Assembly: GCA_900299345.1 (NCBI GenBank)
Contig: OMJM01000076.1
Location: 1 to 59,012 of the forward strand
From: a bacterium
GTDB lineage: Bacteria > Fibrobacterota > Fibrobacteria > UBA11236
Length of the DNA stretch: 59,012 bases
Direction: 5' to 3'
The position numbers and the translations under genes are program-made. The notes beneath the pieces were generated by a model. The model did not search any database and had not been told where the DNA came from. It saw only the letters and a list, made by a program, of their open reading frames with translations. Every line of letters starts with the position of its first letter. The first letter of the stretch is position 1. Positions 25,340 through 33,698 of this stretch are shown in pieces.

Positions 25340-25996
25340 TCACCCCACCAGATAAAGCAGCGGAAAGAGGAAAATCCACACAAGGTCCACAAGGGCCCAG
25401 TAAATCCCGGCCATTTCCACCGGCGTGTAATAAGCGCGGGTGAATCGGACGCGATTCGAAACCTTGAGACACCAGATCATCAGACCCATCCCCACGAGAA
25501 CGTGCAAGGCATGTAACCCTGTAGTCACGAAGTAGTAGCCGAAGAAAATATGGGCGTGAGGACTCGTGAAACCTGCACCGTGAAAGGCGTTCCCGGGCAG
25601 CAGGCCGTGGTGAAACTTCGCCTTGTACTCGATGCATTTGACAACCAAGAAGCCGGCAGCCAGCGCAAGACTCAGCAACAAATTGGTCCGTACCTTGCCT
25701 TGTTCCGCCTTCTGGGCGAAGGCAGCGGCACGCGCCATGGTGAATCCGCTGGTGAGCAGGAAGAAAGTGTTGAGAGCGCCCAATCTCCAGTCGAGATGGG
25801 CACGGCCCTGCGCGAACGCATCGGGGTGGAGATACAGGAGGAACAGGCCGCCCGTGAGCAGGGCGCCGAACATCATGATTTCCGAGGCCATGAACAGCCA
25901 CATTCCAAACCGGTGCGATTCGAACTCCTGTTCGAGATCTTCGAAATGGTGGGCGACTTCGTGTTCTTGCAAAGAGCCGGCAGTAGCTGTTGACAT
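25340..25996 (-). CDS. ctaE: Cytochrome c oxidase subunit III
   Basis: A 218-residue haem-copper oxidase subunit III with five predicted helices, lacking the first two helices of mitochondrial COX3, as usual for caa3 enzymes. Markers are RFGMWLFMASEIMMFGALL, FLLTSGFTMARA, FFGYYFVTTGLHALHVLVGM and the closing EMAGIYWALVDLVWIFLFPLLYL. The start shares a base with the ctaD stop (TGATG), giving tight coupling. Confidence 0.95.
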   Translation of the reverse strand: MSTATAGSLQEHEVAHHFEDLEQEFESHRFGMWLFMASEIMMFGALLTGGLFLLYLHPDAFAQGRAHLDWRLGALNTFFLLTSGFTMARAAAFAQKAEQGKVRTNLLLSLALAAGFLVVKCIEYKAKFHHGLLPGNAFHGAGFTSPHAHIFFGYYFVTTGLHALHVLVGMGLMIWCLKVSNRVRFTRAYYTPVEMAGIYWALVDLVWIFLFPLLYLVG

Positions 25997-27597
25997 CAGG
26001 ATTTCTCCGTCGCGAATTCGTAGGGACCGTGTGTGACCACGGGCGTTTCTTTAAAGTTGAAGAGAACCGGTGGTGTTTCCGCCACTTCCCATTCGAGCGT
26101 GCGAGCGCCCCAGGGATTCTGCGGGGCGTTGGAAGGACCGCGCAATGAAAGTAGGAGGTTAATCAGCGCCATGAAAAGACCTGTGGCCAGAATGAGGATG
26201 CCCGTGGTCGAGATCTGGTGGTAAATCTGGAACTCTTTCAGGTAGTGATAATAGCGGCGCGGACTTCCCTGTGAACCCATAATGAGCTGTACGAAGAAGG
26301 TGGTGTTGAATCCGATGAACACCAGAATACTGGCGAGTCTTCCCCAGAATTCGTTGAACATCTTACCGGTCATCTTGGGCCACCAATAGTGGACGCCGCC
26401 GATGAAAGCAATCATGGTCGTACCCATGGCCACATAGTGGAAGTGGGACACCACGAAGTAGGTGTCGTGCAAATGGATGTCCACGGAGAGAATTGCGAGG
26501 ATAATGCCCGTCAAACCGCCGATGGTGAAGTTGAACAGGATTTGCAAACCGTACAGCATCGGGGTTTGAAGGCTGATCGAACCCTTGTACAGAGTGGTTG
26601 TCCAGTTGAACACCTTGATGGCGGACGGAATGGCCGTAAAGAAGGTCAGGAAGGAGAAAATGGTGTCAGCCACTTCCGACTGACCGGCCACGAACATATG
26701 GTGACCCCAAACGAGGAATCCGATGATGGTAATGGCCACCGAGGAGTAGGCAATGAATTTATAGCCGAAAATCTCGCGCTTGGAAAATGCGGAGATCAGT
26801 TCGGACGCGATGCCGAAACCCGGAACCACGATGATATACACGGCGGGATGCGAATAGAACCAGAAGAAGTGTTGCATCAGGATGGGGTCGCCGCCCAAGG
26901 CGGGGTCGAAAATTCCGATGTGGAAGAAGTTTTCCACCAGCAGCAGGATCAGCGTGATGCCGAGCACCGGCGTGGCGAACACCTGCATGATGGCCGTGGC
27001 ATACAAGGCCCAGATGAACAACGGCATGCGGAACCACGTCATGCCCGGCGCACGCATCTTATGGATGGTTACAATAAAGTTCAGACCGGTGAGAATGGAG
27101 GAGAAACCCAGAATGAAAGCCGCAGTGAGCATCCACAACACCGCGGGATTCTTGGACAGGGAGTAGGGTGCGTAGAACGTCCATCCGGAATCTGCATGCC
27201 CCGCGAAAAGGGAGATGATGGCCAACGCCGCGCCGATCCAGTAGAGATAGAGGCTGGTGAGGTTCAGCTTCGGAAAGGCAAGGTCCTTTGCTCCGATTTG
27301 CAGGGGCAGAACGAAGTTCCCCAAGGCGCCCGGTATTCCCGGGACAACCACGAGAAACACCATGATGACGCCGTGCAGCGTGAAGAAGTTGTTGTACTGA
27401 TCCGGTGTGAGGAAATTCTTCTCCGGAGACCACAGTTCCAGACGGAACAGCATGGCATAGAGGCCGCCGGTGATGAAGAAGACGAGAATCGAGGCCAGAT
27501 ACATCAAGCCGATGCGCTTGTGATCCACGGTCGTGAGCCAGGACTTCAGTCCTCGAGTGGTCTTCAGGTAATTGATGTTTTCGGCATGGGCAGTCAT
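25996..27597 (-). CDS. ctaD: Cytochrome c oxidase subunit I, A2-type haem-copper oxidase
   Basis: A 533-residue catalytic subunit with twelve expected helices. It contains the haem a ligand segment [14 protein letters not shown], the CuB/active-site His helix [25 protein letters not shown] with the CuB His pair, and the haem ligand pair in [10 protein letters not shown]. At residues 248-251 the sequence is Tyr-Ser-His-Pro, where A1-type oxidases have Gly-His-Pro-Glu. The YS motif marks the A2 subtype, as in Rhodothermus and Thermus caa3, which pumps protons without the D-channel glutamate. It accepts electrons from subunit II encoded upstream. Confidence 0.97.
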   Translation of the reverse strand: MTAHAENINYLKTTRGLKSWLTTVDHKRIGLMYLASILVFFITGGLYAMLFRLELWSPEKNFLTPDQYNNFFTLHGVIMVFLVVVPGIPGALGNFVLPLQIGAKDLAFPKLNLTSLYLYWIGAALAIISLFAGHADSGWTFYAPYSLSKNPAVLWMLTAAFILGFSSILTGLNFIVTIHKMRAPGMTWFRMPLFIWALYATAIMQVFATPVLGITLILLLVENFFHIGIFDPALGGDPILMQHFFWFYSHPAVYIIVVPGFGIASELISAFSKREIFGYKFIAYSSVAITIIGFLVWGHHMFVAGQSEVADTIFSFLTFFTAIPSAIKVFNWTTTLYKGSISLQTPMLYGLQILFNFTIGGLTGIILAILSVDIHLHDTYFVVSHFHYVAMGTTMIAFIGGVHYWWPKMTGKMFNEFWGRLASILVFIGFNTTFFVQLIMGSQGSPRRYYHYLKEFQIYHQISTTGILILATGLFMALINLLLSLRGPSNAPQNPWGARTLEWEVAETPPVLFNFKETPVVTHGPYEFATEKS

Positions 27598-27622
27598 GTG
27601 TTTCCCGTTTCCCTGGGCGTTA

Positions 27623-28567
27623 TTACTTCAAAGACCGGATATAGGCCGTGAGAGCGTCCACTTCCTTGTCGGAAAGGACTCCCTGGAACGGCGGCATGAT
27701 CGGTTGGAATCCCTTGACGACCTGCGATGCGGGTTCCATCATGGATTGTTTGGCATAAGCTTCATTCACTATGGCTTCACCGCCACCTTCAAGGGGGACT
27801 TCCGTACCCCAGATGCCTTTCCATGTGGGGCCGATGCCGACACTTCCATCCACGGAATGACATGCGACGCACCCTTTCTTGGAGTAGAGGATCTCGCCGA
27901 ATTCTTCCGGGGTTTTGCCCTTGGAAGGATCTGAAGCGGCTTCGAGCCATGCAGCATATTCTTCGGCGGTTACGACTTTGACAGCCGTCCACATATAGGA
28001 GTGGTTCGTGCCGCAATACTGGGTGCAGAACACCTGAAACACGCCGGTCTTGGTGGCTTCGAACCACAGGCTGTGATAACGACCGGGAATTACGTCGGCT
28101 TTGGTGCGGAAGGCCGGAATGAAAAAGGAGTGGATGACATCCACGCTGGTCATCCGCAGACGAATGGGCTGATGTACCGGGACAACCAATGTATCGTTGC
28201 TGATCCCTTCCTTGGGATAATCAAAACTCCACGCCCACTTGCGACCGGTGACATCGATTTGCATGGCATTGGAAGGCGCCACGCGCATGTTCCAGTAGCC
28301 TTTCATGCCGAGGACGAAGAGTCCCATCACTATCAGCAGGGGAATGGCCGTCCAGGTGGTTTCCAGCAAGGTGTTGTGGGTGATTTGTGCGGAAGCGAGC
28401 TGATCTGGGCGACGGCGGATGTAACGCACGACGAACCATGCCATCAGGAATACGATGAGGACAAAGAAGAACACCGAAATCCAGTAGTAGAGATTGAAGC
28501 CAAAATCCACCGCATCGGCGAAGGTGGAGGCTTTTTCAGGGAGCCAGAATGATTTCGTCGTGTCCAT
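27623..28567 (-). CDS. ctaC: Cytochrome c oxidase subunit II with fused cytochrome c (caa3 type)
   Basis: A 314-residue protein. Two helices near 27-48 and 70-92 anchor it. The cupredoxin domain has the CuA ligand cluster [13 protein letters not shown] (two Cys, His, Met). A C-terminal cytochrome c domain carries C233-VA-C236-His237 and a distal Met in IMPPF. The fusion defines a caa3 oxidase that does not need a soluble cytochrome c. There is no obvious cleavable signal peptide or lipobox. It lies 25 bp upstream of ctaD and 12 bp after the SCO gene. Confidence 0.96.
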   Translation of the reverse strand: MDTTKSFWLPEKASTFADAVDFGFNLYYWISVFFFVLIVFLMAWFVVRYIRRRPDQLASAQITHNTLLETTWTAIPLLIVMGLFVLGMKGYWNMRVAPSNAMQIDVTGRKWAWSFDYPKEGISNDTLVVPVHQPIRLRMTSVDVIHSFFIPAFRTKADVIPGRYHSLWFEATKTGVFQVFCTQYCGTNHSYMWTAVKVVTAEEYAAWLEAASDPSKGKTPEEFGEILYSKKGCVACHSVDGSVGIGPTWKGIWGTEVPLEGGGEAIVNEAYAKQSMMEPASQVVKGFQPIMPPFQGVLSDKEVDALTAYIRSLK

Positions 28568-28579
28568 AAATTCCCTTGG

Positions 28580-29383
28580 TTACGCCCAACGTTTCCGTTT
28601 CGATTCCTGACGCCACAAGACGATCAGGAGCGAGGCCAGCAGGACCGTCACTAGGACGCCGCCCGCCTTCATGAAGTTTCGCGCAAAAAGCACGTATCCC
28701 TTGGAGTTGGAATCGTACCGGTAGCAAAACATCGTGAGTTTATCACCCAGGGAAAGCGAACGGCCTTCCGACGCATCGAGAAGTGCCAGCCTCAAGTCAC
28801 GGGGTGAAAATTCGACGCCGTAAAGATAGCGAGAAACTGTCCCTTTCGGGCTTAAAAAAATCAAACCCGCACCATGCGCGAATTCATTTCTGTCCGGAAG
28901 GTAGTTGTATTTGAATCCCACCGTCCCGGCTAGCTCCTCGACGGCGCTGCGTTCGCCGGTCAAAACATGCCATCCGGATTCAGCCTCCGGCTTTCCAAGC
29001 GTTTCAAGCAAATGTTTCTTGACAGGCAACGCTTCGGCGGGCCCCTCTTTCCAGTCCATGCTGACGGTGAGAATCTGGTATTGACGGCCGGGAACCCAAT
29101 CCAGTTTCTTCAATCCTTTCACCATTCCGTCCTGTACCAAACCACACAGCATGGGGCAGTGGAAGTAGGCGAAATTCAGAAGGAGAGGCTTTCCCTGTGA
29201 CAGATAGTCGTTCAGTTTGACTTCATGTCCGCCTTCATCACGGAAGGAAAGGCCACCGTTGATGGATGCCCCGAGTCGCTCTTCGATTCCGGCGTCTGCA
29301 AGGGCAGGGGGGAGCGGTTCGGAAAATACTGCGCGCGTTAAAATCAACGCGGCAAGGAAAGAATAAACGGGGGCGAAACGCAT
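28580..29383 (-). CDS. sco: SCO1/SenC-type copper chaperone
   Basis: A 267-residue thioredoxin-fold protein with an N-terminal signal (YSFLAALILTRAVFS). The copper-binding CxxxC is HCPMLCG with Cys76 and Cys80, and the distal His is in FAHGAGLIFLS. A C-terminal membrane helix at about 237-257 followed by a basic tail anchors it, an arrangement seen in several SCO proteins of ACIII loci. It should deliver or reduce copper for the CuA site of CtaC, whose gene is next. Confidence 0.93.
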   Translation of the reverse strand: MRFAPVYSFLAALILTRAVFSEPLPPALADAGIEERLGASINGGLSFRDEGGHEVKLNDYLSQGKPLLLNFAYFHCPMLCGLVQDGMVKGLKKLDWVPGRQYQILTVSMDWKEGPAEALPVKKHLLETLGKPEAESGWHVLTGERSAVEELAGTVGFKYNYLPDRNEFAHGAGLIFLSPKGTVSRYLYGVEFSPRDLRLALLDASEGRSLSLGDKLTMFCYRYDSNSKGYVLFARNFMKAGGVLVTVLLASLLIVLWRQESKRKRWA

Positions 29384-29390
29384 CCCTGAA

Positions 29391-29720
29391 CTATTTGGAT
29401 TTGGCGGACGCGTCCTTGACCATCAATTCCATGGCGCGATCGATGGGAATCCGGACCATTCCTTTTTCAGAATCCTTCATGCCGTAGGCATGCATGGAAG
29501 AATCCTCCTGATCCCGGAATTGCTGTAGCGGTTGATGCAAGGCTTCCGCGCCCATGACCTGCTTGTGGGCCATTTCACGGCTCAGGGAAGTAGTGGCTCC
29601 AAACCAGCAAATCAATACATACACGAACAGAAGAAACATGCTGACGGGGATCATCAGCAGCACACCGCCGAAACCCTCATCCTTTTCGTATCCGCCGCCG
29701 TGCGAAGAATGTCCGCTCAT
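29391..29720 (-). CDS. Single-TM protein, second tandem copy with C-terminal extension
   Basis: A 109-residue protein. Residues 1-52 nearly repeat the preceding 63-residue protein: a His/Gly-rich start (SGHSSHGGGYEKDEGFGG), one helix (VLLMIPVSMFLLFVYVLICW), then GATTSLSREMAHKQVMG. The extra 57 residues end in GMVRIPIDRAMELMVKDA, a motif I associate with small proteins beside SCO/ACIII genes (memory, not checked). It overlaps the first copy by 4 bp (ATGA). Probably a small subunit or assembly partner of ACIII or the oxidase, comparable to ActG-like subunits. This is inferred from position. Confidence 0.72.
   Translation of the reverse strand: MSGHSSHGGGYEKDEGFGGVLLMIPVSMFLLFVYVLICWFGATTSLSREMAHKQVMGAEALHQPLQQFRDQEDSSMHAYGMKDSEKGMVRIPIDRAMELMVKDASAKSK
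29637..29720. repeat. 84-bp direct repeat, copy A
   Basis: This stretch matches 29825-29908 at 83 of 84 positions by direct reading, with one T/C difference at 29711/29899. It encodes the N-terminus of the second small membrane protein, including the ATGA junction. The offset of 188 bp equals one small gene minus the 4-bp overlap, as expected from tandem gene duplication. Confidence 0.95.
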
Positions 29721-29908
29721 TGTGAGTTTTCCTGTGAAGTTCCGACTTGTTTGCGGGCCATCTCATGCTTGAGGGAGGAGGTAGCACCAGACCAGCAGAT
29801 ATACACATACACTGCAAGCAGTACCATGCTGACGGGGATCATCAGCAGCACACCGCCGAAACCCTCATCCTTTTCGTATCCGCCGCCGTGCGAAGAATGC
29901 CCGCTCAT
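29717..29908 (-). CDS. Single-TM small protein, first tandem copy
   Basis: A 63-residue protein with a Gly/His-rich N-terminus, a single helix (about 20-39, VLLMIPVSMVLLAVYVYICW) and a short basic tail (LKHEMARKQV). It overlaps actF at its start (ATGA) and the extended copy at its end (ATGA), so both are coupled to the complex. The first 28 residues are identical with the neighbour. The likely role is a small membrane subunit of alternative complex III, perhaps equivalent to ActG. No catalytic residue is visible. Confidence 0.75.
   Translation of the reverse strand: MSGHSSHGGGYEKDEGFGGVLLMIPVSMVLLAVYVYICWSGATSSLKHEMARKQVGTSQENSQ
29825..29908. repeat. 84-bp direct repeat, copy B
   Basis: Near-identical partner of 29637-29720 (one mismatch). 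It encodes the start of the 63-residue protein. Because even third codon positions are preserved, the duplication is recent or kept uniform by gene conversion. Confidence 0.95.
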
Positions 29909-31107
29909 TTGGGAATCCCATTGTCGTAGGAAAGACAGAGTTCAAGGCGGGGATCGCCCTCTGGAATCAGGCTGGCCCGACCGAGATTGCGGAGGAAGAA
30001 CCAGCTGCAGAACCCACCGATTGCCAGCAGCGCGGCCACGTCGGTCAATCCGAAATGAGCACCGGCGGGATGGAAGTTCGGTTGAATCATCCAGTAGATG
30101 TCGATGAAGCACATAACGAGCAGCCACAGCGCTCCGAAACACAGCGCCGCAAGACGGCGTTTCACGTTGTGCGACATGAGGAACAGGAAAGGGATTGCGA
30201 AGTGGCACCACGGAAGCATCAGACTGATGGTCTTCCAAGAACCCACGGCGCGGTGATGGAAGAACGCGGTTTCCTCGGGAATGTTGGCGTACCAGATAAG
30301 CACGAACTGACCGAAAGCGATATAGGTCCAGAAGACGTTGTGACCGAACAACAATTTGCCTAGATCGTGATAGTGTTCGGTATTCACGGAAGTCTTGAGA
30401 TGGCCCGTCTTTTTGAGCCATGCGGAAATGAGGATCAACATGCAGTATTGGGCCACCACCGTGCCGGCGAAGAAGTAAACACCGAACATGGTGGAGAACC
30501 AGTGCGGGTCAAGAGACATGATCCAATCGAAGGCGAAGAAGGTCTGCGCCAGGGCATACAAAGCAAGACCACCCGCCGCGGTGCGACCCATCTTCTGAGT
30601 CAAAGAGGCGTCGCGATTTTGGTCCTGCCGACGGGACGTATTGAGGAAGTACCACGCCAGTCCGACCCACACGGCAAAATAAGCGATCAGGCGGATGTAC
30701 AGGAAGGGAAGATTAAGGTAGGCGGACTTGATGATCACGAGATGATCCGTGGCGCGCACATGCGCATCCGTCCACGTGAAAATATCGTGGACCGAAAGCG
30801 CCAACGGGATGAACAGCACGGCGAGAATGAGAACGTTGAAGGCGAGGGTTTCCGCAATGCGACGCACGCTCACGCTCCACGCGGAACGCGCCAACTGTTG
30901 CACCATGACGAAGAAAAGAGAGCCGAGACTCAGGGCCAGGAAAAAGCAGAACGCGGTGAGATAGGAGGCCAGAAAATCATGGCGATTTTGAAACGCCAGC
31001 ACGACGCACAGAATGGCGCCCACGATCCCCGCTCCGAGGAAATAGGTCCCGCTTTTCTGGAGCTTTGCGCTCAGGCGGAGTGTGTCCGATGCTTCGACCA
31101 TTTCCAT
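29905..31107 (-). CDS. actF: Alternative complex III subunit ActF
   Basis: A 400-residue membrane protein with about ten helices. Segments such as LGSLFFVMVQQLARSAWSVSVRRIAE, QTFFAFDWIMSLDPHWFSTMFGVYFFAG and WTYIAFGQFVLIWYANIPEET are characteristic of ActF, a shortened NrfD-like subunit that packs against ActC. It lies one base after actE and overlaps the first small gene. It completes the membrane part that houses the quinol site and proposed proton paths. Confidence 0.92.
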   Translation of the reverse strand: MEMVEASDTLRLSAKLQKSGTYFLGAGIVGAILCVVLAFQNRHDFLASYLTAFCFFLALSLGSLFFVMVQQLARSAWSVSVRRIAETLAFNVLILAVLFIPLALSVHDIFTWTDAHVRATDHLVIIKSAYLNLPFLYIRLIAYFAVWVGLAWYFLNTSRRQDQNRDASLTQKMGRTAAGGLALYALAQTFFAFDWIMSLDPHWFSTMFGVYFFAGTVVAQYCMLILISAWLKKTGHLKTSVNTEHYHDLGKLLFGHNVFWTYIAFGQFVLIWYANIPEETAFFHHRAVGSWKTISLMLPWCHFAIPFLFLMSHNVKRRLAALCFGALWLLVMCFIDIYWMIQPNFHPAGAHFGLTDVAALLAIGGFCSWFFLRNLGRASLIPEGDPRLELCLSYDNGIPK

Positions 31108-31108
31108 G

Positions 31109-31726
31109 CTACCTCAGGTTGGCTTTTTCGCTTTCGGGGACGTCGGCCATGGTGGCCCGCTGGCTGCGCTGCAGGGCCCGCAGATAGGCCACGATGGCCC
31201 ACCGATCGGACTCCGGAATCTGCTTGCCATAGGAAGGCATGTTGCGCACACCGTGGGAAATCGTCTGGAAAACCTGTCCGTCTGGCATGTTCACGATGCG
31301 ATCGTCGTGGAAGTTCGGCGGCTGCATGAATCCATGCTGCACGACCATGCCATTGCCCAGACCCGTTCGACCGTGGCAGGGGGAGCAGTAAATATTGAAG
31401 CGTTCCTGTCCGCGCTCCAGCAATGTCTCGGTCATGGGCAGGGGATTGGAAGTCACCGGGTGGGCAGAGTCACCACCGCGCCAGAAAGCATCGTCGTCTT
31501 TCAACATCCCCCGTGCCACAGTGCCAGCAGGCGGCATGCGCATATTGCGGCCATCGGAGAAATACGTGTTCTCTTCAAAGGCGTTGTAACGCGGCTGGAA
31601 TTCCATGCCATGTTTAATCCACATGGGCGGTTGATGCGAAACCTGACCGCGGCAACCCATCAACGCGGACGACGCCAGTAATGCGGCGGGAACGAGGAAC
31701 GTGATGACGGAACGCTTCACGATCAA
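31109..31726 (-). CDS. actE: Alternative complex III subunit ActE, monohaem cytochrome c lipoprotein
   Basis: A 205-residue protein with a lipobox signal ending LLASSALMGC (Cys25). The single haem motif is C114-SP-C117-His118, followed by GRTGLGNGMV and the distal region RNMPSYGKQIPESDRWAIVAYLRAL. ActE passes electrons from ActA toward the oxidase. It overlaps actD by 4 bp and precedes actF by one base. Confidence 0.94.
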   Translation of the reverse strand: MIVKRSVITFLVPAALLASSALMGCRGQVSHQPPMWIKHGMEFQPRYNAFEENTYFSDGRNMRMPPAGTVARGMLKDDDAFWRGGDSAHPVTSNPLPMTETLLERGQERFNIYCSPCHGRTGLGNGMVVQHGFMQPPNFHDDRIVNMPDGQVFQTISHGVRNMPSYGKQIPESDRWAIVAYLRALQRSQRATMADVPESEKANLR

Positions 31727-32280
31727 TCCTCCAGAACTTCGATGTTTCGTGCGCCAATGGATTGGAGGAAGGAGCGCGTCGACTCAACGTTGAAGCGCGG
31801 ATCCTTCGACTCGATGCTCACGAAAAAACCGTTGTCAGAAAACTTCTTGAAATTCGAGCTCTTGAATGTCGGATGATAGAGGCGCGGAAGCCCGTTCAAC
31901 ACGAGCATGCCCAGCAGACAGCCGAACGCGGTAAAAAGGATGCCTGGCTCAAATGTCACGGGAACATAAGCCGGGTAGGCCACCATGGGCTTGCCACCGA
32001 TGAGCAGGGGATACGCGTGCTTATGAATCCAATACTGGAGACTGAACCCGCCGAACGCTCCCGCACAGGCGCAGAAGAATGCGATCCATCCCAGCTTGGA
32101 ATCTCCGATTCCCATCGCGGTTTCAATCCCGTGAATGGGAAACGGCGAATGAACATCCCATTTCTTGTAGCCTGCATCGCGGATCTTTTCGGCCGCGTGG
32201 TACACATCTGCGGGACTTCCGAACTCGGCGAGCAGACCGAAGGTCTTGGGCGCTTTCATTGCGGGCGTTGCGTGCGACAT
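31723..32280 (-). CDS. actD: Alternative complex III subunit ActD (DUF3341)
   Basis: A 185-residue DUF3341 protein. It starts with a soluble segment (FGLLAEFGSPADVYHAAEKIRDAGYKKWDVHSPFPIHG), then two helices (WIAFFCACAGAFGGFSLQYWI; GILFTAFGCLLGMLVL) and a C-terminal segment DNGFFVSIESKDPRF. It bridges the cytoplasmic side of ActC and ActF. It is encoded 21 bp after actC and overlaps actE. Confidence 0.93.
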   Translation of the reverse strand: MSHATPAMKAPKTFGLLAEFGSPADVYHAAEKIRDAGYKKWDVHSPFPIHGIETAMGIGDSKLGWIAFFCACAGAFGGFSLQYWIHKHAYPLLIGGKPMVAYPAYVPVTFEPGILFTAFGCLLGMLVLNGLPRLYHPTFKSSNFKKFSDNGFFVSIESKDPRFNVESTRSFLQSIGARNIEVLED

Positions 32281-32301
32281 GATCTTGCGCTCCTTCGTCC
32301 G

Positions 32302-33681
32302 TTAGTGATGCGCCGTATGGGCATGGTGGGGGTTGGCTTCGGGCATGACGCCCTTGACTTCAGCAATGGCCAGTTGGGGCAGGAACTTCAGGAACAAAAG
32401 GAAGAAGGTTCCGAACAATCCAAAGGTGCCGACGTATGTCCAGATATCCACCCACGTCGGCTTGTAATAACCCCAGGAGGAGGGGAGGAAGTCGGCGTGC
32501 AAGGTGATGACGATGACAAACCGCTCGAACCACATGCCGATGTTGATGAAGATCGTGATGATGAAGGTGATGGGAATGCTGTGGCGGATTTTCTTGAACC
32601 AGAAGAGCTGGGGAATCACCACGTTGCAGGTGACCATCGACGCATATGCCCACCAGTAGTCGCCCAAAGCGCGGTGGTAGAACGCGAAGCGCTCGTAGAT
32701 GCTGCCGCTGTACCACGCGATGAACAACTCCATGGCATAGGCGTAACCGACCAGGCTTCCCGTCAACAGCATGAACTTGTTCATGTTGTCGAGGTGATGC
32801 AGACGCACGACCTGCTTTAATCCGAAAACTTCACGGGCGATAATGAGCAAGGTGGACACGAGTGCGAAACCCGAGAACACGGCGCCTGCGACGAAATAGG
32901 GAGGGAAGATGGTGGTGTGCCATCCCGGAACCTTGGACACGGCGAAGTCGAAGGACACGATGCTGTGCACGGAGAGCACCAGTGGCGTCGAAATGGCCGC
33001 AAGAATCAGGTACGCGCGTTCGTAATTCTGCCAGTGACGGGCGGATCCGCGCCAGCCGAGAGCGAAGATTCCGTAGGCCATCTGGCGAATCTTGCTGACG
33101 GAACGATCGCGCAATGTGGCAAGGTCAGGGATGAGTCCCATGTACCAGAACAACACGGACACGGTGAAATAGGTGCTGACGGCGAACACGTCCCAGAACA
33201 ACGGGCTACGCGTATTCGGCCATGCCGACATCTGGTTGGGAAGCGGGAAGATGTAATACACGACCCAGACACGGCCCACGTGAAAAGCAGGGAATACGCC
33301 CGCACACATCACCGCGAAAATGGTCATGGCTTCGGAAAAGCGGTTAATGGCCGTGCGCCAACGCTGGCGGAACAGGAACAGAATGGCGGAGATCAAGGTT
33401 CCGGCGTGGCCGATACCGATCCACCACACGAAATTCACGATGGCCCAACCCCATGCCACGGGAACGTTCACGCCCCAGACTCCCGTGCCTTCCCAGAACA
33501 GGTAGCCAAACAGACCGAGCATGAGGCAGAGCAACGAACCTGAGAGCAGGAGCAGAATGCCCCAGGTCAGGTTGAACTTGGTTTCCGTCGGAGCGGAAAT
33601 GATCTGGGTGACTTCATGGAAGTCCCCGGATTCCACCAGCACTGGCCGTTTGGTTGGATCGTCGTCGCGATGCAGAATCAT
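32302..33681 (-). CDS. actC: Alternative complex III subunit ActC (NrfD-like quinol-binding)
   Basis: A 459-residue protein of the NrfD/PsrC family with ten expected helices. It contains [64 protein letters not shown] and [30 protein letters not shown], all standard for ActC. The family's quinol site lies near the periplasmic interface with the ActB iron-sulfur clusters. The start ATG is at 33681, 18 bp after the actB stop. Confidence 0.95.
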   Translation of the reverse strand: MILHRDDDPTKRPVLVESGDFHEVTQIISAPTETKFNLTWGILLLLSGSLLCLMLGLFGYLFWEGTGVWGVNVPVAWGWAIVNFVWWIGIGHAGTLISAILFLFRQRWRTAINRFSEAMTIFAVMCAGVFPAFHVGRVWVVYYIFPLPNQMSAWPNTRSPLFWDVFAVSTYFTVSVLFWYMGLIPDLATLRDRSVSKIRQMAYGIFALGWRGSARHWQNYERAYLILAAISTPLVLSVHSIVSFDFAVSKVPGWHTTIFPPYFVAGAVFSGFALVSTLLIIAREVFGLKQVVRLHHLDNMNKFMLLTGSLVGYAYAMELFIAWYSGSIYERFAFYHRALGDYWWAYASMVTCNVVIPQLFWFKKIRHSIPITFIITIFINIGMWFERFVIVITLHADFLPSSWGYYKPTWVDIWTYVGTFGLFGTFFLLFLKFLPQLAIAEVKGVMPEANPHHAHTAHH

Positions 33682-33698
33682 TGCGTCTCTTCCTTGCC

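Noticed and set aside
26389-27651. A 420-codon open frame on the plus strand opposite ctaD and ctaC
   Set aside because: It is an exact antisense shadow of strongly conserved oxidase genes, is full of low-complexity His/Gly/Glu, and has no ribosome site. Codon bias on the true strand creates such frames.
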